Below, one piece after another: positions 1-5,202 of a DNA stretch of 5,703 nt (position 1 is the stretch's first letter; each line of letters opens with the position of its first letter). Source of the DNA: an uncultured Eggerthellaceae bacterium. Its GTDB lineage: Bacteria; Actinomycetota; Coriobacteriia; Coriobacteriales; Eggerthellaceae. The notes beneath the pieces are model-generated. The model saw nothing but the letters and a program-made list of their open reading frames with translations. It had not been told where the DNA came from and did not search any database. Where the stretch lies: positions 1-5,703 of the forward strand of contig CAMPAJ010000122.1 of the NCBI GenBank assembly GCA_946631805.1, in the 5' to 3' direction. Both the position numbers and the translations under genes were made by a program.

Positions 1-48
1 CGAATGCGAGCTTGGGAAGCTCGTGCCTTACCACTTGGCGACACCCGC
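1..48 (-). tRNA. tRNA-Gly(CCC), 5' portion, cut by the window edge
   Basis: Read on the - strand, this stretch begins with the acceptor half GCGGGTG (48 down to 42), then T8 and C9. A D-arm with GCC/GGC pairs and an AGTGGTA loop follows, and then an anticodon arm CGAGC-TTCCCAA-GCTCG. The anticodon CCC lies at 16-14, preceded by U33, so the tRNA reads the glycine codon GGG. The anticodon arm closely resembles known bacterial tRNA-Gly(CCC). The variable loop, T-arm and 3' acceptor strand lie outside the window, so acceptor pairing and CCA encoding cannot be checked. Position 13/22 in the D-stem is an A-A mismatch, which is tolerated in many glycine tRNAs. Confidence 0.88.
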
Positions 49-58
49 GTAGCGCAAT

Positions 59-67
59 ATGGTAGCA
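59..67 (-). promoter_or_regulatory. Putative extended -10 promoter of tRNA-Gly
   Basis: On the - strand the sequence TGC-TACCAT (67 down to 59) forms an extended -10 element (TGn plus a 4/6 match to TATAAT). It predicts a start about 5 bases before the first base of the mature tRNA at 48, a typical short tRNA leader. No good -35 hexamer sits 16-18 bases upstream; a TTGACG lies further away. The assignment rests on position and the -10 only. Confidence 0.35.
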
Positions 68-307
68 CAGTCGGCGTAAAATATCTCGCCGCCGAATCGT
101 CAAAATTGCCAGCGCACACGAGAAACCCTTAAGACGGTCCATGTGCCCTCCCGGCAGTTTGGGCCAAGTCGTGGAACACGTCGCCTGTCGCAGCGTCGCG
201 TTTTCCTCGTGCGCATTGCGGTTCCATCGGGCTATTGGGGCGTTGGGGCTTTTGGTCGCGGTTTTCATCACGAAACGTGCAAACTAGGAGAAATGAGAAA
301 TATTTTC
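68..307. other. Non-coding spacer between divergent tRNA genes
   Basis: This is the body of the gap between the two divergent tRNAs. Open frames of about 60 codons exist on both strands, but none has a convincing ribosome-binding site, recognisable domain or protein-like composition, and they overlap the tRNA promoters. An AGGAG at 286-290 precedes an 11-codon frame at 293-328. It is very short and overlaps the tRNA-Leu promoter, so I do not call it. I see no repeats, terminator or known RNA motif here. Confidence 0.5.
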
Positions 308-336
308 TTGCACCAGCTTGCACGGTAGGGTATTAT
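308..336 (+). promoter_or_regulatory. Sigma-70-type promoter of tRNA-Leu
   Basis: TTGCAC (308-313) as -35 and TATTAT (331-336) as -10 are separated by exactly 17 bases, and both hexamers are close to consensus. The predicted start is near 343, giving about 20 bases of 5' leader before the tRNA at 364. A second TTGCAC at 318-323 lies only 7 bases from the -10, too close to be its -35, so the pair forms a short direct repeat inside the promoter. Confidence 0.75.
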
Positions 337-363
337 TCATTTCGCTCGTTTTGCGAGTCACGC

Positions 364-450
364 GCGGGCGTGGCGGAATTGGCAGACGCGTACGGTTCAG
401 GTCCGTATGGGGTTCGCCCCATGGAGGTTCAAGTCCTCTCGCCCGCACCA
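364..450 (+). tRNA. tRNA-Leu(CAG), complete, CCA encoded
   Basis: This is a full class II tRNA of 87 bases. The acceptor strands are 364-370 (GCGGGCG) and 440-446 (CGCCCGC), fully paired, then discriminator A447 and encoded CCA 448-450. The anticodon arm is TACGG-TTCAGGT-CCGTA (391-407) with anticodon CAG at 398-400, reading the leucine codon CUG. The long variable arm is a 4-bp GGGG/CCCC stem closed by a TTCG tetraloop (409-420). The T-arm is 423-439 with loop TTCAAGT. The long variable arm plus A73 agree with leucine identity. CUG is a favoured leucine codon in the neighbouring genes, so this is probably a major isoacceptor. Confidence 0.97.
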
Positions 451-456
451 CAAATC

Positions 457-480
457 AAGCCGCTTTCAGCGGCTTTTTTT
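457..480 (+). terminator. Rho-independent terminator of tRNA-Leu
   Basis: AAGCCGCT (457-464), a TTC loop and AGCGGCTT (468-475) form an 8-bp perfect stem running straight into a T-run that ends at 480. It begins 7 bases after the CCA end of the tRNA, so the tRNA is probably a single-gene transcript. Confidence 0.92.
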
Positions 481-584
481 GTTGCTGTTTGTCTGTTGGC
501 CCTGCGGGACGCCATCAAGCTCATCCGTTGGGTTGCAGGTAGGTTGGGCGCCGATCGCGAGCGGTGCACATAGATTGGACGATC

Positions 585-1232
585 ATGACATACCAAGCTT
601 TCATATTCGATCTTGACGGAACGATTCTGAACACGTTGCCCGACCTCGTTCGAATTACGAACATGGTCTTGGAGGAGCACCATATGCCGACGCACACGAG
701 CGACGAGGTGAACAGCTATGTTGGCAACGGCGCGCGCGTTTTGCTGCAACGTGCCGTACCTACGGGAACCCCAGATGCCGATATCGATGCCATTTTGGCG
801 CGCTGGAAGGAGCTGTACCCCGAGCATGGGCACAAGTACACGAAGCCGTACGAGGGCATGACCGAAGCACTGCTTGCGCTTAAGGGCCGCGGCATCAAGC
901 TCGGTGTTCTGTCGAATAAATTCGATGCAGCTGCGCGCAGCGTGGTGGGCGAGCATTTTCCGGGAGTGTTCGACGTCGTGCGCGGCGAAAGCCCCGACAC
1001 GCCACGCAAGCCGGATCCAACCGGGTTGTTGCAGATGATGAAGGATTTGGGCGTCGAGCCTGCGCAGGTTGTGTATGTGGGCGATTCGGGGTCCGATATG
1101 ACCGTCGCGCTGCGTGCCGGTGCGTATCCCGTGGGCGTAAGCTGGGGGTATAGGAGCGTCGACGAGCTGCGTGAATGTGGGGCCCTCGCGTTAATCGACC
1201 AGCCCGATGAGCTTATTGGCCTTGTGTCGTAA
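585..1232 (+). CDS. HAD-superfamily phosphatase, phosphoglycolate phosphatase (Gph)-like
   Basis: The 215-residue protein has all four haloacid dehalogenase motifs. Motif I is FDLDGT (nucleophile D9, acid/base D11), motif II is LSN with S110, motif III is RKPDP with K142, and motif IV is GDSGSD (D167, D171, Mg2+ ligands). A helical C1-type cap spans roughly residues 17-85. The GNGARVLLQ stretch (48-55) is typical of the Gph branch, whose members hydrolyse 2-phosphoglycolate in the cytoplasm. Related HADs (PpaX-like pyrophosphatases, other sugar-phosphate phosphatases) share these motifs, so the substrate is uncertain. I chose ATG 585 because it puts motif I at the usual 8 residues from the N-terminus; an in-frame GTG at 564 would add 7 residues. 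Neither start has a clear Shine-Dalgarno sequence. A weak TAGATT at 571-576 would make the transcript almost leaderless. The gene precedes the mutase by 114 bases on the same strand. Confidence 0.9.
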   Translation: MTYQAFIFDLDGTILNTLPDLVRITNMVLEEHHMPTHTSDEVNSYVGNGARVLLQRAVPTGTPDADIDAILARWKELYPEHGHKYTKPYEGMTEALLALKGRGIKLGVLSNKFDAAARSVVGEHFPGVFDVVRGESPDTPRKPDPTGLLQMMKDLGVEPAQVVYVGDSGSDMTVALRAGAYPVGVSWGYRSVDELRECGALALIDQPDELIGLVS

Positions 1233-1248
1233 AACGGCCGCTGCTGGC

Positions 1249-1269
1249 TTTATTATCTACTAATATATA
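1249..1269 (+). promoter_or_regulatory. AT-rich stretch, possible promoter of the mutase gene
   Basis: In a GC-rich setting, 1249-1274 is almost purely A/T and contains overlapping -10-like hexamers: TATTAT (1251-1256), TAATAT (1261-1266) and TATATA (1264-1269). No good -35 is found at 16-18 bases from any of them. The transcript would carry a leader of roughly 70 bases. Without this promoter the gene would depend on read-through from the upstream phosphatase. Confidence 0.3.
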
Positions 1270-1284
1270 CATTGTTCAAAAGCC

Positions 1285-1305
1285 GCGCAGCCGGGGCTGC
1301 TGCGC
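1285..1305 (+). other. GC-rich hairpin in the mutase leader
   Basis: GCGCAGCC (1285-1292) can pair with GGC (1295-1297) and TGCGC (1301-1305) around a 3-base bulge, or as the shorter GCAGCC/GGCTGC stem. There is no T-run after it, so it is not a standard terminator for the upstream gene. It lies between the AT-rich promoter candidate and the ribosome-binding site. Function unknown; it may be incidental in GC-rich DNA. Confidence 0.3.
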
Positions 1306-1346
1306 ACCGTATGGGATTATCGAGTCCAAAGAGGAAAGGATGGGCT

Positions 1347-3032
1347 ATGACGAAGGAAACCGAGTTGCTCGAGCTTTGGCTCGGCAACGTCAAGGAAGAA
1401 GACTTGCGCGAGGAGCTCGAGGCTATGCGCTCGGACGACAAGGCCGCGCTCGAGGCGTTCCATCAGGATTTGGAGTTTGGGACGGCTGGTTTGCGCGGTA
1501 TCATCGGCGCGGGCACGAACCGCATGAACGTCCATACGGTCGGGCGCGCCACGCAGGGCTTCGCCGATTACCTGAACGCCAACTTCGACGAGCCGAGCGT
1601 TGCCATCGGCCGCGATAGCCGCAACAAGGGCGAAGAGTTCGTACGCCGCACGGCCGAGGTGTTCGCTGCGAACGGCGTGAAAACGTACGTGTATCCGCGC
1701 ATCGAGCCTACGCCGGCTGTTTCGTGGGCCGTGCGCGACCTTGAGTGCTCGGGCGGCGTGTGCATGACGGCAAGCCACAATCCCGCACCGTACAACGGCT
1801 ACAAAGCCTACGGTCCCGACGGCTGCCAGATTGCAACCGAGGTGGCCGATGCCATCAGCGCAGCCATCGCCAAGGTCGATACGTTCAACGATGTGAAAAT
1901 CGTCGACTTCGACGAAGCAGTTGCCCAGGGCATGATCGTATGGATTACCGAAGACGTGCTCGATCGCTTCATCGACGCGGTGGAGGCGTGCTCGGTCGCG
2001 CGTCCGCAAGACGAGGGCCTGCCCCTGAAGCTTGTGTACACACCGCTCAACGGGACGGGCTTGGAGTGCGTGAGCCGCATTCTGGAGCGCGTGGGCGTAA
2101 CCGATGTGACGGTCGTTCCCGAGCAGGCGCAGCCCGATGGCAACTTCCCCACGTGCCCATACCCCAACCCGGAGATTCGCGAGGCCCTGCAGAAGGGCAT
2201 CGACCTGTGCGAGGAGGTTCATCCCGACCTGCTCGTCGCGACCGACCCCGACGCCGACCGCGTGGGTATCGCCGTCAAGGACGGCGACGATTACCTGCTG
2301 CTTACCGGCAACGAGACCGGCGTGCTGCTGCTCGACTACGTTGCCCGCATGACCGCCGATACGCAGGGCGAACAGGCTCTTGCGCGCAAGGTTGCCGTGA
2401 CGACGATCGTCTCGTCCGTCATGGTCGACGCCGTTGCGGCGGCTTACGGCTTTGAGGTGCGCCGCGTGCTCACCGGCTTCAAGTACATCGGCGGCGTCAT
2501 CGGCGAGCTCGAAGCAGCTGGCGAAGCTGACCGTTACCTGTTCGGTTTCGAGGAAAGCTACGGTTACCTCAACGGCACGCATGTGCGCGACAAGGATGCC
2601 GTCGACGCCAGCATGCTCATCTGCCAGATGGCCCAGTACTACAAGGCGCAGGGCATGAACCTTGCCGATGCGATGCGCGCGCTGTACGAGCGCCATGGCT
2701 ACTTCCTCAACAAGACGCTGTCGTTCAGCTTCCCGGGCGTCGAGGGCGGCGACCGCATGAAGCAGCTCATGGCCGAACTGCGCGAACAGCCCCCTGCGGC
2801 ATTCGCGGGCTGCGCGGTCGAAGGCGTCGTCGATTACGCGACGGGAGTGAACGGCCTGCCTGCCGCCAATGTGGTCGAGTTCGACCTCGAGGGCGGAAAC
2901 AAGGTCATATTCCGCCCGAGCGGCACCGAGCCCAAGGTCAAAGCCTACTTGTTCGCCAAGCGCGACACGCGCGAGGCAGCCGAGCAGCTGCTGGCCGAGC
3001 TCGAGGCGGATGCGACTGCGCGCATGCAGTAA
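1347..3032 (+). CDS. pgcA: Phospho-sugar mutase (alpha-phosphoglucomutase / phosphomannomutase)
   Basis: The 561-residue cytoplasmic enzyme belongs to the alpha-D-phosphohexomutase superfamily, which interconverts glucose-6-phosphate and glucose-1-phosphate (or the mannose equivalents) through a phosphoserine. The four active-site loops appear in order: TASHNP with catalytic S143, the metal loop DPDADR (D300, D302, D304 for Mg2+), the sugar-recognition loop GFEESYGYL (E402, S404) and the phosphate-binding loop RPSGTEPK (523-530). Length and the EFGTAGLRG stretch near residue 43 match the long PgcA/PGM2-like group rather than the ~450-residue GlmM/ManB group. Start ATG 1347 has AAAGG 7 bases upstream (purine run 1331-1339). 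Earlier in-frame TTG 1272 and ATG 1311 lack a binding site and would add non-conserved residues. The product feeds UDP-glucose, glycogen and envelope glycan synthesis, which fits GalE and LCP downstream. Glucose versus mannose preference cannot be read from sequence. Confidence 0.95.
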   Translation: MTKETELLELWLGNVKEEDLREELEAMRSDDKAALEAFHQDLEFGTAGLRGIIGAGTNRMNVHTVGRATQGFADYLNANFDEPSVAIGRDSRNKGEEFVRRTAEVFAANGVKTYVYPRIEPTPAVSWAVRDLECSGGVCMTASHNPAPYNGYKAYGPDGCQIATEVADAISAAIAKVDTFNDVKIVDFDEAVAQGMIVWITEDVLDRFIDAVEACSVARPQDEGLPLKLVYTPLNGTGLECVSRILERVGVTDVTVVPEQAQPDGNFPTCPYPNPEIREALQKGIDLCEEVHPDLLVATDPDADRVGIAVKDGDDYLLLTGNETGVLLLDYVARMTADTQGEQALARKVAVTTIVSSVMVDAVAAAYGFEVRRVLTGFKYIGGVIGELEAAGEADRYLFGFEESYGYLNGTHVRDKDAVDASMLICQMAQYYKAQGMNLADAMRALYERHGYFLNKTLSFSFPGVEGGDRMKQLMAELREQPPAAFAGCAVEGVVDYATGVNGLPAANVVEFDLEGGNKVIFRPSGTEPKVKAYLFAKRDTREAAEQLLAELEADATARMQ

Positions 3033-3059
3033 GGCCCCCGTCGGCCAGATGCCTTTCGC

Positions 3060-3083
3060 CAGCTGCTTGCGAGCATGCAGCTG
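3060..3083. repeat. 7-bp inverted repeat after the mutase gene
   Basis: CAGCTGC (3060-3066) and GCAGCTG (3077-3083) are a perfect inverted repeat around a 10-base loop, 28 bases after the mutase stop codon. No T-run follows. It may add stability to the mRNA 3' end, or be incidental in front of the much stronger hairpin at 3120-3152. Confidence 0.4.
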
Positions 3084-3119
3084 AGCGGTGGTTGCAAAGG
3101 CCTGCTTAATCGCCTCTTA

Positions 3120-3152
3120 GAGGGCGCTGCCGTCTGGCACGGCAGCGCCCTC
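3120..3152. terminator. Perfect 14-bp hairpin between convergent genes, likely bidirectional terminator
   Basis: GAGGGCGCTGCCGT (3120-3133) and ACGGCAGCGCCCTC (3139-3152) pair without mismatch around the 5-base loop CTGGC. The hairpin lies 87 bases after the mutase stop and 19 bases from the stop of the opposite-strand XRE gene, so it can serve both. The downstream tracts are poor in T on both sides (GTTGTAT on +, TAAGAGG on -), so it may act mainly as an mRNA 3'-end stabiliser or need factors for termination. Confidence 0.7.
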
Positions 3153-3171
3153 GTTGTATCGGCGCTTGATG

Positions 3172-3426
3172 TTAGTGGCCCAAAAGCTCAATGGGGCTGA
3201 TGCAAAGCGCATCGGCGATGCGCTGCACGTAGGAAAGGCGCAGGTCGCACGTCCCGGCTTCTATCCTCGAAAGAAGTGGCCTGCTCAAAGCGCTCAAACG
3301 AGATATGCTCGAAATGCTCATATGCTGTTCGAGCCTTATGCGGTGCATGTTCTCGCCAACTGTGAGGGCGATTGCCTTGGTGTAGCTGCAGTCGCTTTGA
3401 ACGGTGTTTTCGGTAATAACGTGCAT
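3172..3426 (-). CDS. Small XRE/Cro-CI-type helix-turn-helix regulator
   Basis: The 84-residue protein is essentially one HTH_3 (Cro/CI) DNA-binding domain. The pattern VGENMHRIRLEQHMS (23-37) is helix 1, ISSISRLSALSR (38-49) runs through helix 2 into the turn, PLLSRIEAG (50-58) is the recognition helix, and LSYVQRIADALCISPIELLG (64-83) forms helices 4 and 5. There is no sensor, peptidase or membrane domain, so any effector is unknown. ATG 3426 is the only standard start that keeps the whole domain; ATG at residue 27 would cut into helix 1. The ribosome-binding site is weak. Three ATA and three AGG codons in 84 stand out against the C/G-ending usage around it, suggesting recent acquisition or low expression. 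No toxin partner is adjacent. It is divergent from the LCP gene and converges on the mutase gene. DNA binding is likely; the target is unknown. Confidence 0.82.
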   Translation of the reverse strand: MHVITENTVQSDCSYTKAIALTVGENMHRIRLEQHMSISSISRLSALSRPLLSRIEAGTCDLRLSYVQRIADALCISPIELLGH

Positions 3427-3464
3427 GTGCAGATGATATTCACGATGCCGCCCGTGGTTTATGT

Positions 3465-3494
3465 CCTATAGTGCACATTGGCGCTTATTGTCGG
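3465..3494 (-). promoter_or_regulatory. Putative promoter of the XRE gene
   Basis: Read on the - strand, CCGACA (3494-3489) and TATAGG (3470-3465) are 18 bases apart, each with 4/6 consensus matches. The predicted start near 3458 gives about 30 bases of leader. A GTGCAC palindrome (3471-3476) touches the -10, a plausible operator position for an autoregulated XRE protein, but this is inference. Confidence 0.35.
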
Positions 3495-3505
3495 TGTGTT
3501 AAACC
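3478..3505 (+). promoter_or_regulatory. Possible distal promoter of the LCP gene, overlapping the divergent promoter
   Basis: TTGGCG (3478-3483) is followed after 16 bases by TAAACC (3500-3505), preceded by TGT as an extended -10. It overlaps the divergent XRE promoter candidate, so regulation of the two could be coupled. The hexamers are only moderate matches. Confidence 0.25.
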
Positions 3506-3582
3506 GCAGATGGCTGTTGCGTAGCAAGGAGGCGTCCAGTAGCCGATTAACAGGGTTTCTGCCGTGTTTCGGCTGTGACTGT

Positions 3583-3612
3583 TTTATGGTGTGAGCTTCG
3601 CAATGTTAAACT
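3583..3612 (+). promoter_or_regulatory. Possible proximal promoter of the LCP gene
   Basis: TGT-TAAACT (3604-3612) is an extended -10, with TTTATG (3583-3588) 18 bases upstream of the hexamer as a weak -35. The start would fall near 3619, leaving about 50 bases of leader before ATG 3668. The 8-mer TGTTAAAC recurs at 3497-3504 in the distal candidate. The rest of 3427-3667 holds an orphan AAGGAGG (3526-3532) with no start codon at a usable distance, and I see no other gene there. Confidence 0.35.
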
Positions 3613-3667
3613 CTGTGCTTAGTCCACAACACAACACACCCGTTCTACGGTTGTTGAGGGAGAGCTC

Positions 3668-5086
3668 ATGTCCAAAAAAAAGAGCGAGCAGGCATTCAAC
3701 CAGCAGGATGGTGCGCCTGCAGCTGCAGGAGGGTTTGTTCCCGCAACGCAGCAGTCAGCTAAGAAGACCGCAAGTCATGCTGCGGGGCAACCTGTTGTCA
3801 ACGGGGCGTATGCGCAGTATACGCGCACTAACCAGCACTACAAAGCCGCCGATGGCGGCGCTTCGCGCGGCAAGAAAATCGCCATCGCCGTTATAATAAT
3901 TGCCCTGGTCGCAGCTGTTGGCGGCTTGGCTTTTTACCTGTACAAGGAATCGCAGAAGCAGGCTGTGAACGCCGACCTTCACCAGATGGCGACCGACGAG
4001 CTGCAGGCCGTTGACGAAGAGCTCACCGGCCACAAGGCTTTCGACGAGCCGTTTACCGTCCTGTTGCTGGGCTCGGATGCCCGCGCCGACGATCCCGATA
4101 TGGGCGCGCGCACCGACACGATTATCCTGGTGCGCGTCGATCCTACGGTCAACACCGTCTCGATGGTCTCGATTCCGCGCGACACGCGCATCGAAATCGA
4201 AGGCCAGGGGTACCAGAAGTTCAACGCCGCCTACACGTACGGTGGCGCGAGTGGAACGATTGCCGCCGTCAAGGATTTGACCGGCGTCGATATCGACCAC
4301 TACGCCGAAATTAACTTCGAGGGCCTCGTGGGCCTGGTCGATGCCATTGGCGGCATCGATGTCGTGGTGGACGAAGTTATCGACGACCCGGATGCGGGCG
4401 GCCACATCGACGAGGGCAAGCAGCACCTGGACGGCGAGCATGCGCTCATCTTGGCGCGCAGCCGCGCCTACGTGGATGGCGACTACACGCGCCAGGCCAA
4501 TCAGCGTAAGGTCATCATGGCAATTATCAACAAGGCGCTCACGGCGCCGGCGACCGAGCTGTCGGGCCTGATCCAGGCATCCACCAAGTTCCTCAAGACC
4601 GACTCGGGCATCGATTTCGACTTCATCTACGACCTCGCCGACCAAATCAGGCACAACAACGATTACGAGGTCAAGATTTACACCGCGACCATCCCCTCCA
4701 GCACGGCCACCATCGACAACGTCTCGTACGTCGTAGCTGATCAAGCCGGCGTCAAGGCCATGATGAAGCTGTTCCAGGCGGGCAAGGACGTGAGCGAGGG
4801 CGTTTCGGAGACCAGCATCACCGACGATGTCGAGGCTGCGAAGAAGACGGGCACGACCGGCATGGCCGAAGGCGAGCCCGTCATGGACGAGGGCGCCGTG
4901 GGCGTGACGTACTACGAAGAAGACCCGCAGTACGTATACGGCGACGGCGAAGTCGAGTACGCCTCCACCGATTACGAAGGCGATTACACCGAAACCTATG
5001 ACGGCTCCGAAGGCGAAGCCGACACATCAGAAGGCGAAGGGGATTACGGCGCCTTTGACGAAATCATCGAAGGGGAAGAAGAGTAA
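3668..5086 (+). CDS. LytR-CpsA-Psr (LCP) family wall-polymer transferase with acidic C-terminal tail
   Basis: The 472-residue protein has type II membrane topology. Residues 1-70 are a cytoplasmic Gln/Ala-rich segment ending in RGKK, 71-92 are a transmembrane helix, and about 129-290 are the extracellular LCP domain. Family motifs are present: LLLGSDAR (D137), GARTDTI (R148, D150), SIPRDTR (R171, D172), KFNAAY (184-189) and GDYTRQANQRKV (R275, Q276, R280). LCP enzymes transfer undecaprenyl-linked glycopolymers such as teichoic acids, capsule or arabinogalactan to peptidoglycan, and these residues match those that bind Mg2+ and the pyrophosphate. Residues 291-375 are a C-terminal extension of unclear fold. 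Residues 401-472 are low-complexity: 27 Asp/Glu, 9 Tyr, no Lys or Arg. ATG 3668 has GAGGGAG (3656-3662) at good spacing. The polymer substrate cannot be told. The gene stands alone between hairpins; mutase and galE nearby fit a role in envelope glycans. Confidence 0.94.
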   Translation: MSKKKSEQAFNQQDGAPAAAGGFVPATQQSAKKTASHAAGQPVVNGAYAQYTRTNQHYKAADGGASRGKKIAIAVIIIALVAAVGGLAFYLYKESQKQAVNADLHQMATDELQAVDEELTGHKAFDEPFTVLLLGSDARADDPDMGARTDTIILVRVDPTVNTVSMVSIPRDTRIEIEGQGYQKFNAAYTYGGASGTIAAVKDLTGVDIDHYAEINFEGLVGLVDAIGGIDVVVDEVIDDPDAGGHIDEGKQHLDGEHALILARSRAYVDGDYTRQANQRKVIMAIINKALTAPATELSGLIQASTKFLKTDSGIDFDFIYDLADQIRHNNDYEVKIYTATIPSSTATIDNVSYVVADQAGVKAMMKLFQAGKDVSEGVSETSITDDVEAAKKTGTTGMAEGEPVMDEGAVGVTYYEEDPQYVYGDGEVEYASTDYEGDYTETYDGSEGEADTSEGEGDYGAFDEIIEGEEE

Positions 5087-5113
5087 CCGCTCGCTCGAAA
5101 CTGCTTGTACACG

Positions 5114-5145
5114 AGAGGCCTTTCATCGGTTGGTGAAGGGCCTCT
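5114..5145. terminator. 12-bp hairpin between convergent LCP and galE genes
   Basis: AGAGGCCTTTCA (5114-5125) pairs with TGAAGGGCCTCT (5134-5145) around an 8-base loop with one T-G wobble. C5112 and G5113 can extend the stem. It lies 28 bases after the LCP stop. The following tract (TTGCTATCC) is only modestly T-rich, so termination is likely but imperfect by the classic model. It could also serve the opposite-strand galE transcript. Confidence 0.7.
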
Positions 5146-5160
5146 TGCTATCCTGTCCCA

Positions 5161-5185
5161 CCACCCCGAGCTCGCGGAGCGGTGG
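5161..5185 (-). other. GC-rich stem downstream of galE
   Basis: CCACC (5161-5165) pairs with GGTGG (5181-5185), and GCTC (5170-5173) pairs with GAGC (5177-5180) inside it, with a one-sided bulge of four bases. It begins 17 bases after the galE stop on the - strand. There is no T-run, so it may be an mRNA 3'-end structure or incidental. Confidence 0.3.
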
Positions 5186-5202
5186 ACCGGATGGGCGAGG
5201 GG

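Noticed and set aside
49..85. + strand stretch resembling a tRNA D-arm (GCGTAGCGCAATATGGTAGC)
   Set aside because: No matching anticodon arm, T-arm or acceptor pairing follows. The resemblance does not extend beyond one arm.
129..328. Two frames of about 60 codons on opposite strands between the tRNAs
   Set aside because: No binding sites, no domains, and both overlap the tRNA-Leu promoter.
1272..1346. N-terminal extension of the mutase from TTG 1272 or ATG 1311
   Set aside because: The added residues are translated from the leader hairpin and ribosome-binding site. ATG 1347 has the AAAGG at proper distance and the expected family N-terminus.
1340..1618. Out-of-frame ATG 1340 giving a 92-codon frame over the start of the mutase
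   Set aside because: The ATG directly abuts the purine run, too close for initiation, and the arginine-rich product is a frame-shifted shadow.
1317..2696. 459-codon open frame on the - strand opposite the mutase gene
   Set aside because: It is the mirror of a GC-rich coding sequence with strong codon bias. Its translation is rich in His, Arg, Val and Ala with no domain, and the + strand gene is unambiguous.
3154..3471. 105-codon + strand frame covering the XRE gene
   Set aside because: No ribosome-binding site or domain; the opposite-strand HTH domain is clear. This frame also runs over the XRE promoter.
3510..3532. AAGGAGG (3526-3532), a strong Shine-Dalgarno match, preceded by a 4-codon ATG...TAG frame
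   Set aside because: No ATG, GTG or TTG lies at a workable distance after it, so no gene can be assigned.
3755..4744. 329-codon open frame on the - strand opposite the LCP gene
   Set aside because: It is a shadow of the LCP reading frame with no binding site for ribosomes and a repetitive Val/Asp/Arg composition.
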